A DNA stretch of 6,281 nt from Bordetella parapertussis. GTDB lineage: Bacteria; Pseudomonadota; Gammaproteobacteria; Burkholderiales; Burkholderiaceae_C. Position numbers and translations under genes: made by a program. Below the pieces are notes generated by a model, which did no database searches, had not been told where the DNA came from, and was given only the letters and a program-made list of their open reading frames with translations. Positions 1-5,994 of this stretch are shown in pieces. The DNA is taken from NCBI GenBank assembly GCA_943328885.2, contig CALQBT020000174.1, positions 1 to 6,281 of the forward strand, written 5' to 3'. How positions within the stretch are numbered: position 1 is the first letter of the stretch; each line of letters opens with the position of its first letter.

Positions 1-171
1 ACCGAACAGGCCGCGCGGGCGCACCAGCAGCAGCATCAGCAGGTAGATGGCGGCCTCGGAGTCCTGCCAATAGCCCAGTGCCGTGACCACGCCTTTGGTC
101 AGGCCTACGACCAGCGCGGCCAGGCTGTCGCGCTGACTGGGTCGATCACCGTTCGTGATCTGGGCAATCTG
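1..171 (-). pseudogene. C-terminal remnant of a LivH-type branched-chain amino acid ABC permease
   Basis: Read on the minus strand this stretch is open for 57 codons and runs off the left edge. It encodes a hydrophobic segment, an 'SEAAIYLLMLLLVRPRGLFG' tail, which is typical of the last membrane helix and the conserved RPxGLFG end of LivH/LivM permeases. These proteins form the membrane channel of high-affinity branched-chain amino acid (or urea/aromatic acid) ABC importers. An in-frame TGA (complement of 172-174) lies directly upstream, there is no ATG or plausible GTG/TTG start with a ribosome site, and a full LivH is about 290 residues. Farther upstream the minus strand (about 180-350) gives no hydrophobic sequence in the frame I checked, so a simple frameshift does not explain the loss. 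I infer a 5'-truncated gene. The family call rests on a short tail and could be another permease of the same superfamily. Confidence 0.5.
144..160. repeat. 17-bp dyad, GATCAC-N5-GTGATC
   Basis: A perfect 6-bp inverted repeat with a 5-nt spacer lies directly beside the larger hairpin at 160-187 and shares its last base. It could be a small operator or the remains of a second stem. It overlaps the open minus-strand frame of the truncated permease, so if that frame is dead this DNA is free to be regulatory. No protein partner can be named from the sequence. Confidence 0.35.
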
Positions 172-192
172 TCACCAGATTGCCCGGCTTTT
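160..192 (+). terminator. Rho-independent-type hairpin, plus-strand orientation
   Basis: A perfect 10-bp stem (162-171 with 176-185) closes a 4-nt loop (TCAC). It can be extended by a T-G wobble and a C-G pair to 12 bp (160-171 with 176-187). It is followed by CTTTT (188-192). The T tract lies on the right, so the hairpin would stop transcription moving rightward; in the leftward direction no T run follows. No plus-strand gene is recognisable to its left inside the window. It may therefore be left over from a rearranged gene, or it may insulate the downstream unit. Its T tract is short, so efficiency is uncertain. Confidence 0.5.
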
Positions 193-271
193 CCAGACAG
201 GGTCTTCACCGACTTCCGGCTCGGGACTGCCGCCGGCGCGACGCCGGTTCGCGGGTGATGCGAGCCGCCGA

Positions 272-285
272 TTGACCGCTCTCAA
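272..285. promoter_or_regulatory. FNR/ANR-like box, TTGA-N6-TCAA
   Basis: The site TTGACCGCTCTCAA keeps both half-sites (TTGA and TCAA, N6) of the FNR-family consensus TTGAT-N4-ATCAA; only the inner T and A are replaced by C. It is centred 75 bp before the CBS protein start. A class II FNR promoter, with its box near -41.5, would start transcription around position 320, leaving a leader of about 34 nt. No good sigma-70 -10 hexamer is seen near 308-313 (the local sequence is CAATGA-like), as can happen at activator-dependent promoters. FNR/ANR/Dnr-type regulators respond to low oxygen or nitric oxide. This is a motif match only. Confidence 0.4.
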
Positions 286-353
286 GCCCAAGCCCGGGCG
301 ACTGGGCCCAATGAACTGCTAAGCCCATTTCACCGGCCTATCCAGGAGAAACC

Positions 354-878
354 ATGAAGATTGCAAGCCTCTGCAGCCGCCACATCATCACCGTCGACAG
401 CGCCAGCAGCCTGGTCCAGGCGGCCGGGTTGATGCGCGAACACCATGTGGGCGCGCTGGTCATCACCACCGAGTCGTCCGAAGGACCGCGCGTCACCGGG
501 GTGGTCACCGACCGCGACCTGGTGATCGACGTGCTGGCGCGCGGCTTGGGCGGCGCGTCGGTGGCCATCGGTGATCTGTCGAGTCACCGTGTGGCCAGCG
601 TTTCAGAAGACGACGACCTCGACCAAGCGATCGCCGCGATGCAGCAAAGCGGCGTTCGCCGTCTGCTGGTCGTCGACGCTGAGCGCCGGCTCATCGGCAT
701 CGTCTCGCTCGATGACCTGATGGCGGCGTTTGCCAGCCAGATCGTCGGCCTGGCCGAGGTGATCCGCAGCGGCATGGACCGCGAATCGGTCGCGACCGCG
801 GCTTCGCCCGCGGCGGCACCGGCTCTGCTGCGCATCCCTGCGATGGGCACGCTGGCCTGGGGTGCGGCGTCGACTTGA
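354..878 (+). CDS. Two-CBS-domain regulatory protein
   Basis: A soluble protein of 174 residues made almost entirely of a tandem CBS (Bateman) pair. CBS1 spans about residues 5-62 and ends with the GVVTDRD strand-helix motif (49-55). CBS2 spans about 72-126 and ends with GIVSLDD (115-121). Bateman modules usually bind AMP, ATP, SAM or related ligands in the cleft between the motifs and act as energy or redox sensors. There is no attached catalytic, DNA-binding or membrane domain, so it probably acts in trans. The last ~28 residues are Ala/Pro-rich and look disordered. The ATG at 354 has a strong AGGAG (344-348) at 5-nt spacing. The gene lies 59 bp before the PRPP synthetase homologue on the same strand, and the FNR-like box upstream suggests oxygen-linked control. 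Its ligand and partner cannot be read from the sequence. Confidence 0.9.
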   Translation: MKIASLCSRHIITVDSASSLVQAAGLMREHHVGALVITTESSEGPRVTGVVTDRDLVIDVLARGLGGASVAIGDLSSHRVASVSEDDDLDQAIAAMQQSGVRRLLVVDAERRLIGIVSLDDLMAAFASQIVGLAEVIRSGMDRESVATAASPAAAPALLRIPAMGTLAWGAAST

Positions 879-927
879 GCCTGGGCCAGCGGGCCAATTT
901 CGCTGTTCGCTGCTGGGTCCGGTTTCT

Positions 928-931
928 GGAG
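928..931 (+). promoter_or_regulatory. Ribosome binding site fixing the PRPP synthetase start
   Basis: GGAG lies 6 nt before the ATG at 938. This favours that start over an in-frame TTG at 875, which overlaps the CBS stop codon but has no comparable site. The extra residues added by the TTG start also do not resemble the Prs N-terminus. Confidence 0.6.
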
Positions 932-937
932 TCGCCG

Positions 938-1900
938 ATGTTGTTGTTCTCGATCGACCCTGAGTGCGGTTTTGCGTCGGCGCTGGCCGATACGCTCGAT
1001 GAGTCGCTGTCGCCACATGAAGACCGCAGCTTCGAGGACGGCGAGCACAAGCTGCGGCCGCTGGTCGACCCGCGCGGCGCCGATGTCTATGTGCTGGCCA
1101 GCCTGCACGGCAGCCCGCGTTTCAGCCCGCATGACCGGCTGTGCCGGCTGCTGATGTTCATCGCGACACTGCGCGATCACGGCGCGGCTCGCGTGACCGC
1201 GCTGGTGCCCTACCTGGCCTACGGCCGCAAGGACCGCCAGGCCCAGCCCTTCGATCCTGTGGCGCCTCGCTACCTGGCGCAGTGGTTCGAGGCCGTCGGG
1301 GTAGACCAATTGGTCGTGCTCGAGACGCACAACCTGGCCGCCTTCCAGAATGCTTTCCGTTGCCCGACGCTGCACTTGGCGGGGCATCGAGTCTTCGATA
1401 CCGCCGTGTCGGCATGGGTCGGCGACCGACCGCTGGCGGTCGCTTCGCCCGACCCGGGTGGTGTCAAGCGCGCCCAGCTGTGGCGTGAGTCGCTGGCGCA
1501 GCGCCTGGCACGCCCGGTTGGTTTTGCGATGGTCGACAAGCGCCGCAGCGCCGGGCAGCTCAGCAGCCGCGGTCTGGTCGCCGGCGAGGTCGAGGGCATG
1601 ACCGTGTTGCTGATCGATGACTTGATCGCCAGTGGTCAGACCTTGCGGCAAGCCGCGCAAGCCCTGCGCCAGGTCGGCGCACGCGAGGTGATCGGCTGCG
1701 CAACGCATGGCCTGTTCACCGGTCAGGCTGCCGAGGCGCTGGCCGACCCGGCGCTGTCTCGGGTGCTGGTGACCGACAGTGTGCCTAGCTTTCGGCTAGC
1801 ACCCGATGCGCCGGTCCGCGGCAAGCTGCAGGTCGTTCCGGTGCTGGGTTTGTTCGCGCAGGCGGTCAGGGATTGCCGCGATTCGTGGCCGCAGCGCTAG
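938..1900 (+). CDS. Divergent ribose-phosphate pyrophosphokinase (PRPP synthetase) homologue
   Basis: A 320-residue cytosolic protein of normal Prs length. Prs transfers pyrophosphate from ATP to ribose 5-phosphate to give PRPP for purine, pyrimidine, NAD, His and Trp synthesis. Visible Prs landmarks are EDGEH (33-37, cf. SDGE), YLAYGRKDRQ (92-101, cf. YFGYARQDR), a metal/ATP-site His131 in ETHN, SPDPGGVKRA (170-179), the flexible-loop DKRR (200-203), the PRPP-binding loop IDDLIASGQT (226-235) and ATHGLF (255-260). The catalytic positions are kept, but the sequence is far from the housekeeping enzyme (for example ETHN for DLHA, and no typical allosteric-loop sequence). It is thus probably a second, specialised copy or a related phosphoribosyltransferase-fold enzyme. 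It follows the CBS gene and probably shares its transcript. Its TAG stop overlaps the stop of the convergent hydrolase. Confidence 0.85.
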   Translation: MLLFSIDPECGFASALADTLDESLSPHEDRSFEDGEHKLRPLVDPRGADVYVLASLHGSPRFSPHDRLCRLLMFIATLRDHGAARVTALVPYLAYGRKDRQAQPFDPVAPRYLAQWFEAVGVDQLVVLETHNLAAFQNAFRCPTLHLAGHRVFDTAVSAWVGDRPLAVASPDPGGVKRAQLWRESLAQRLARPVGFAMVDKRRSAGQLSSRGLVAGEVEGMTVLLIDDLIASGQTLRQAAQALRQVGAREVIGCATHGLFTGQAAEALADPALSRVLVTDSVPSFRLAPDAPVRGKLQVVPVLGLFAQAVRDCRDSWPQR

Positions 1901-2859
1901 CGTCCGGGTGAGGTCTCCCAGCCGGTGCGCTGGCTGACGAAATCCACGATGTGATCGATCGCCAGCGCCGACTCGGGCAGGAAGGGGGCGACCTGGAACA
2001 CATGCGGGGTTTCGGGCCAGAGTTCGATCTCGACATCGACGCCTGCGGCATGGGCTTTGTGTGCGGTGCGGACAGCTTCGTCGCGCAGCAACTCGGAGTT
2101 GCTGGCCTGCAGGAACAGCGGCGGGAAGCCAGCGAAATCGGCAAACAGCGGCGACACCTCGGGGTGGATGTAGAGCGCAGGCGATGGCACGTAGTGTCCC
2201 CGCAGCACGAGCAGATTGTTCAGGCTCAGCACCGGGTCGCTGTGCTGGTTGTCGACCATGCTCGGGCTGCCAAGGGTGCAGTCCACGGCGGGTGACAGCA
2301 GCACCGCGCAGGCCGGCATCGGCTCGCCGGCGCCCATCGCGCGGTGCAGCGTGACGAGCGCCAAGTTGCCGCCGGCCGAGTCGCCGATAAACACCAGCTC
2401 ACGCGGATCGCAGCCGCTGGCCAGCAGCCAGCGGTAGGCGGCGTGGCAATCGTCGGGCGCGGCTGGAAAAGGGTGCTCGGGCGCGAGCCGGTAGTCGGGG
2501 ATCAGCGCGCGCGCGCTGAGCCGGCTGCACAGCCGGGCCGCGAAAGCGGCGTGGGTGTTCGGAAACCTGAACGCGAACGAGCCGCCGTGCAGGCACAACA
2601 GCACGCGCTGCGGGCGGCTCTCGGGCAGGCTGACCCACTCTGCGGCCACGCCCGCGCAGTCCACGGCCTCACGCCTGACGCGTCGGTCGACGGGCGCATG
2701 CTGGGCGTCCAGCGCCTCGTAGCGCTTGCGCATCGCGCTGAGGTCGGCGTTTGGCCGCAGGGGCTTGCCTGCCATGGCCCGCAAAAAGGTGTTGAAAGCG
2801 CGGCTGCGCCAACTGGCACGGCCTTCGATCATGCGCACCAGAGGGGCCAGGCTCGTCAT
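1897..2859 (-). CDS. Alpha/beta hydrolase, hormone-sensitive-lipase (HSL/GDSAG) type esterase
   Basis: A 320-residue carboxylester hydrolase of the HSL family (bacterial lipase family IV). No signal peptide is visible, so it is likely cytosolic. It shows the oxyanion-hole HGG (91-93), the DYRLAPEHPFPAA block (122-134), the nucleophile elbow GDSAGG with Ser161, and a catalytic His286 in TPHVFQ. The position of the usual catalytic Asp in the family motif DPLRDE is filled by Glu256 (ELLRDE). Residues 1-60 form the helical cap. An in-frame ATG at 2943 would add 28 Arg/Pro-rich residues. I prefer the ATG at 2859 because AAAGGA sits 4 nt upstream and the protein then begins with a family-like cap helix. 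It lies 157 bp downstream of dctM on the same strand and converges with the PRPP synthetase gene. Substrates are probably short-chain esters; the real one is unknown. Confidence 0.88.
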   Translation of the reverse strand: MTSLAPLVRMIEGRASWRSRAFNTFLRAMAGKPLRPNADLSAMRKRYEALDAQHAPVDRRVRREAVDCAGVAAEWVSLPESRPQRVLLCLHGGSFAFRFPNTHAAFAARLCSRLSARALIPDYRLAPEHPFPAAPDDCHAAYRWLLASGCDPRELVFIGDSAGGNLALVTLHRAMGAGEPMPACAVLLSPAVDCTLGSPSMVDNQHSDPVLSLNNLLVLRGHYVPSPALYIHPEVSPLFADFAGFPPLFLQASNSELLRDEAVRTAHKAHAAGVDVEIELWPETPHVFQVAPFLPESALAIDHIVDFVSQRTGWETSPGR

Positions 2860-3016
2860 GGGATCCTTTCGACGAGGGCAGTCTGCGGTGCGTGGCGGTG
2901 GGCTTGTTGCGCGACGACAAGCAGCGCCGGACGGTCCCTCCATTCCCGGGGTCTTGGGGTTCGGTGCTGGCCCAGACTCGCTGCGCCTCGCCGATCAGCG
3001 GTCGGTCAGGTGCCGA
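2860..3016. other. Intergenic gap between dctM and the hydrolase gene
   Basis: This 157-bp gap holds no recognisable gene. A 9-bp direct repeat, GCCGATCAG, occurs at 2990-2998 and again at 3012-3020, where it crosses the dctM stop codon; the starts are 22 bp apart. No convincing hairpin with a T tract was found, so readthrough from the TRAP operon into the hydrolase gene is possible. No clear sigma-70 promoter was seen either. Confidence 0.4.
2864..2869 (-). promoter_or_regulatory. Ribosome binding site supporting the hydrolase start at 2859
   Basis: Read on the minus strand this is AAAGGA, 4 nt before the ATG. It is the main reason for rejecting the longer start at 2943, whose extra residues look like untranslated leader. 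Confidence 0.5.
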
Positions 3017-4315
3017 TCAGCCCATCTGCCGCGGCAACCAGGTGACGATGCCTGGAAACAACCAGATCAGCCCGACCGCAGCGATCATCAGGAAGAAGAA
3101 CGGCAGCGTGACGCGAGCGATCCAGCCGATCTCACGCCGGGTCATGCCTTGCAGCACGAACAGGTTGAAACCCACCGGCGGCGTGATCTGCGCCATCTCG
3201 ACCACCAGCACGATGAAGATGCCAAACCACAGCAGGTCGATGCCGGCTTTCTGCACGGTTGGCAGGATCACGCCCATCGTCAGCACGACCATCGAGATGC
3301 CGTCGAGGAAACAGCCCAGCACGATGTAGAACAGCATCAGCGCGGTCAGCAGCGCGACCGGCGACAGGCTCAGCGAGCCAATCCACTCGGCCAGGTGGCG
3401 TGGTAGGCCGATGTAGCCCATCGCCAGCGTCAGAAAGCTCGCGCCGTTCAGGATCAGCGCGATCATGCAATACAGCCGGGTGCCGCCCATCAGCGATTGC
3501 TTGAAGCTGTCCCAGTTCAGCGAGCCTTGCAGCGCCGACAGCACCAGCGAGCCGAGCACGCCCACCGCCGCGGCCTCGGTCGCGGTGGCCACGCCCGAGT
3601 AGATCGAACCCAGCACCGCGCCTATCAAGCCGACCACCGGGATCAGGTGGCGCGACTCGAACAGCTTTTGCTTGAAGCTCATCGGCGCGTCGGCAGGCGG
3701 CACCCGCCCGGGGTTGAGCAAGGCCCAGACCACCAGGTAGCCCGAGAACAGCGTGGCGAGCATCACGCCAGGCAGCACCCCGGCGATGAACAGCTTGGCA
3801 ATCGACACGTCGGCGCTGACACCGTAGACGATCATGATGATCGACGGCGGGATCAACAGCCCCAAGGTGCCGGCGCCGGCCAGCGAGCCGATCGAGATGT
3901 CGTCGGGGTAGCCACGCCGCTTCAACTCGGGCAAGGTCATCTTGCCGATGGTCGCGCATGTCGCCGCGCTTGACCCCGACACCGCCGCAAAGATGGCGCA
4001 GCCGATCACATTGGTGTGCAGCAGTCGGCCGGGCAGAGCCTGGACCCAGGGCGACAGGCCACGGAACATGTCGTTGGACAATCGGGTGCGGAACAAAATC
4101 TCGCCCATCCAGATGAACAGCGGCAGCGCGGTCAGGGTCCAGCTTGACGACGAGCCCCAGATGGTGACGGCCATCGCGTCACCCGCGGGCCGGCTGGAAA
4201 AAAGTTCCATGCCGATCCAGGCCACACCCGACAGCGCCAGGCCGATCCAGACGCCGCTGCCCAGTATCGCGAACAGGGCTGCGATCAGCAGCGTGGTGAT
4301 CAGCAGGTCGTTCAT
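3017..4315 (-). CDS. dctM: TRAP transporter large permease (DctM family)
   Basis: The 432-residue large membrane subunit of a TRAP transporter, an inner-membrane ion-coupled importer that works with a periplasmic binding protein. It is hydrophobic throughout, about 12 helices expected, and of full family length. Conserved DctM blocks are present: AAVSGSSAATCATIG (110-124), GTLGLLIPPSIIMIVYG (149-165), GVATATEAAAVGV (241-253), GCFLDGISMVVLTMGVILPTV (334-354) and EMAQITPPVGFNLFV (373-387). The SGSSAAT and TPPVGFN segments match the two re-entrant, ion-binding regions of the family. The ATG lies 7 nt after the dctQ stop, with only a weak ribosome site, so translation is probably coupled. It is the last gene of the dctPQM operon. 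The symbol denotes the family; C4-dicarboxylates need not be the substrate. Confidence 0.96.
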   Translation of the reverse strand: MNDLLITTLLIAALFAILGSGVWIGLALSGVAWIGMELFSSRPAGDAMAVTIWGSSSSWTLTALPLFIWMGEILFRTRLSNDMFRGLSPWVQALPGRLLHTNVIGCAIFAAVSGSSAATCATIGKMTLPELKRRGYPDDISIGSLAGAGTLGLLIPPSIIMIVYGVSADVSIAKLFIAGVLPGVMLATLFSGYLVVWALLNPGRVPPADAPMSFKQKLFESRHLIPVVGLIGAVLGSIYSGVATATEAAAVGVLGSLVLSALQGSLNWDSFKQSLMGGTRLYCMIALILNGASFLTLAMGYIGLPRHLAEWIGSLSLSPVALLTALMLFYIVLGCFLDGISMVVLTMGVILPTVQKAGIDLLWFGIFIVLVVEMAQITPPVGFNLFVLQGMTRREIGWIARVTLPFFFLMIAAVGLIWLFPGIVTWLPRQMG

Positions 4316-4322
4316 GGCGGTT

Positions 4323-4847
4323 TCATTCGTTGTGCAGCATCTCGTCGCTGGCAGGCTCGACGCGCAGGCCGCGCCACTCCAGCACCAACTCGTCGAGCAG
4401 TGCGAGCAACAGGATCAGCGTGCCGGCGGCCATCGCGAGCTGCGGCAGCCACAGCGGCGTGGCGTCGTTGCCGGTAGAGATGTCGTTGAAGCTGCGCGAC
4501 TGCCAGGCCAGCCGCACGCTGTAATACGCCATCAGCGCGGCCAGTGCCGACGCGCAGGCGAGCGCCCAGAGTTCGAGTGCGCGCCTGGCGCGGCCTTTCA
4601 GCGCGCCCAGCAGCAAGGTCACGCGGATGTGCTCACCGCGCTTGAGGGTGTGGGCCAGCGCCAAAAAGCCCGCACCGGCCATCAGGTAGCCGGCATAGGC
4701 GTCGGTGCCAGGCACGTGGAAGTGCAGCAAGCGGCTGACGATGCCCAGCATCACCATCACCAGCAGCGCCACCATGCACAGCGCGGCCAGCGCCGCTGCG
4801 CCGTCGAACAAGGCGTCGAGGGCGCGCCTGACGGAGCCGGTGGTCAC
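4323..4847 (-). CDS. dctQ: TRAP transporter small permease (DctQ family)
   Basis: The 174-residue small membrane subunit of the TRAP transporter, which pairs with DctM in the inner membrane. Four membrane segments are visible, at about residues 14-38, 50-66, 92-113 and 134-153. The typical DctQ signature after helix 2 is present (FLALAHTLKRGEHIRV, 61-76), as is the PLWLPQL block before helix 4 (131-137). The start is a GTG at 4847 whose last two bases and the following A form the TGA stop of dctP (GTGA, 4-nt overlap). There is no strong ribosome site there, so I expect translational coupling from dctP. No better start lies nearby; the next in-frame Met is residue 25, inside helix 1. Confidence 0.93.
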   Translation of the reverse strand: MTTGSVRRALDALFDGAAALAALCMVALLVMVMLGIVSRLLHFHVPGTDAYAGYLMAGAGFLALAHTLKRGEHIRVTLLLGALKGRARRALELWALACASALAALMAYYSVRLAWQSRSFNDISTGNDATPLWLPQLAMAAGTLILLLALLDELVLEWRGLRVEPASDEMLHNE

Positions 4848-5836
4848 TTCAGGAAAGCGTCGACCAGTGCCTTGCCTTCTGGACCGGCCTTTTCAAGCCA
4901 CTCCTTGAGCATGGTGTCGCCGACCTTCTTCATGTCGGCCTTGAGCTGCGTCGAGGGCGGCAGGATCGTCATGCCGTTCTTCTTCAGCAGGTCCAGGTAT
5001 TCCCCATTCTTGGCCTTGGAGATCACCCAGCCGCGGGCCTCGGCGTCGGCGCCGGCCTTGAGCAGCGCGGCCTGGGTGGGTTTGTCCAGCGCGTCGAATG
5101 CGGCCTTGTTGACCAGCACCGCGTTCTTCGGCAGCCAGGCCTGGGTGTCCATGTAGAACTTCAGGTGCTCGAAGGTCTTGGTGTCGTAGCCGGTGGAGCC
5201 GCTGGACATGTAGCTCTCGATCACGCCGGTGGCCATGGCCTGGCTCAGCTCGGCCTGTTGGATGGTCACGGGCTGCGCACCCACCAACTCGGCGATGCGC
5301 GAGGTGCTGGGGCTGTAGGCGCGCCACTTCACGCCCTTCAAGTCGGCAGCCGCGTTGATTGGCTTTTTGGCGAAGATGCCTTGCGGTGGCCAGGCCACCG
5401 AATACAGCAGCAGCATGCCTTGCTCGGCCAGTTTTTTCTCGAGCAGCGGCTTCTGCACTTTGTAGAGCTTGGCCGCCTCGTCGTAGCTGTCGGCCAGGAA
5501 AGGCAGGCCGTCGGCGGCATAGATCGGCCACTCATTGCTGAAGTTGGCGAGCAAGATCTCACCGATCTGGGCCTGCCCGCCTTGCACCGCGCGCTTGATC
5601 TCGGGCGCCTTGAACAGCGACGCGTTGGCATGGACGGTGATCTTGAGCTTGCCCCCGCTGGCCTTGTCGACATCGGCGGCGAACTGCGCCAGGTTCTCGG
5701 TGTGGAAGTTGGTCGTCGGGTAGCCCGCCGGCAAGTCCCATTTGGTCTGTGCCTGCGCGCTCGACAGGCTGGCGGCGACCAGGCCGACAACGGCGACCGC
5801 CGCTGCGGTGGTTTGGGAGAGAAATCGATTGAACAT
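4844..5836 (-). CDS. dctP: TRAP transporter periplasmic solute-binding protein (DctP family)
   Basis: A 330-residue periplasmic binding protein that captures the substrate and delivers it to DctQM. It has a clear Sec signal peptide: Asn3-Arg4, a hydrophobic core of about residues 11-24, and a likely cleavage after AQA at residue 29. The mature part has the DctP fold order, including the block LKGVKWRAYSPSTSRIAELV (166-185), where Arg172 is the family's conserved carboxylate-binding Arg. AELSQAMATGVIESYMSSGS (195-214) follows, matching the usual 'yxALqtGvVdg' segment. The substrate should therefore carry a carboxylate. An in-frame ATG at 5896 would add 20 residues ahead of a normal signal peptide. 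I chose 5836 because AGGAG (5844-5848) sits 7 nt upstream. It heads the dctPQM operon and faces the 5-oxoprolinase gene, which suggests pyroglutamate as the substrate. Confidence 0.95.
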   Translation of the reverse strand: MFNRFLSQTTAAAVAVVGLVAASLSSAQAQTKWDLPAGYPTTNFHTENLAQFAADVDKASGGKLKITVHANASLFKAPEIKRAVQGGQAQIGEILLANFSNEWPIYAADGLPFLADSYDEAAKLYKVQKPLLEKKLAEQGMLLLYSVAWPPQGIFAKKPINAAADLKGVKWRAYSPSTSRIAELVGAQPVTIQQAELSQAMATGVIESYMSSGSTGYDTKTFEHLKFYMDTQAWLPKNAVLVNKAAFDALDKPTQAALLKAGADAEARGWVISKAKNGEYLDLLKKNGMTILPPSTQLKADMKKVGDTMLKEWLEKAGPEGKALVDAFLK

Positions 5837-5994
5837 CTGTGGGCTCCTGGGCAGGCTGAGGGCGTCGAGGATAACGGCTGCTCGCCAGCATGCCATGGTC
5901 TATGTGCTGAATCCAAGCAAGACCCTGGCCAAGGCCTGGGTGGCCGATACTGCATGTCTTGCACCGGAGCGGGCTGACGGGCCCGATCAGATTG
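5837..5994. promoter_or_regulatory. Divergent promoter region between dctPQM and the 5-oxoprolinase gene
   Basis: These 158 bp separate two divergent transcription units and must hold their promoters. An imperfect 18-bp palindrome, CCCTGGCC-AA-GGCCTGGG (7 of 8 bases pair), lies at about 5923-5940 and is a candidate operator. On the minus strand TATCCT (about 5868-5873) is a weak -10 candidate for dctP, without a good -35. No strong sigma-70 promoter, riboswitch or terminator was recognised. Shared control of both units is an inference from layout. Confidence 0.4.
5844..5848 (-). promoter_or_regulatory. Ribosome binding site fixing the dctP start
   Basis: AGGAG on the minus strand, 7 nt before the ATG at 5836. 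It supports the start that places Met directly before the signal peptide. Confidence 0.7.

Noticed and set aside
232..248. Small GC hairpin, CCGGCG-CGA-CGCCGG (233-247)
   Set aside because: It has only 6 bp of stem and no T tract. Such palindromes are expected by chance in DNA of this composition.
1..258. An open plus-strand frame from the left edge to a TGA at 256-258
   Set aside because: Its product is Gln/His-rich without a domain, it runs through the terminator-like hairpin, and the minus strand gives a recognisable permease tail instead.
875..937. N-terminal extension of the PRPP synthetase from a TTG overlapping the CBS stop
   Set aside because: It has no ribosome site and its residues do not resemble a Prs N-terminus. 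The ATG at 938 has GGAG at good spacing and gives the normal length.
584..1708. A 374-codon open frame on the minus strand opposite the CBS and PRPP synthetase genes
   Set aside because: It is rich in Arg, Gln, Ala and His with no domain. It is the antisense shadow of two genes whose plus-strand products carry clear family motifs.
2344..3045. A 233-codon plus-strand frame across the hydrolase gene and its upstream gap
   Set aside because: It runs opposite the catalytic motifs of the hydrolase and shows no protein features of its own.
3942..5156. A 404-codon open frame on the plus strand opposite dctM, dctQ and dctP
   Set aside because: It is low in hydrophobic order and rich in His, Gln and Arg. 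It lies opposite three motif-verified TRAP genes, so it is an effect of GC-rich codon use.
5165..5977. A 270-codon plus-strand frame opposite dctP
   Set aside because: It is a shadow of dctP, which has a signal peptide and family motifs on the minus strand.
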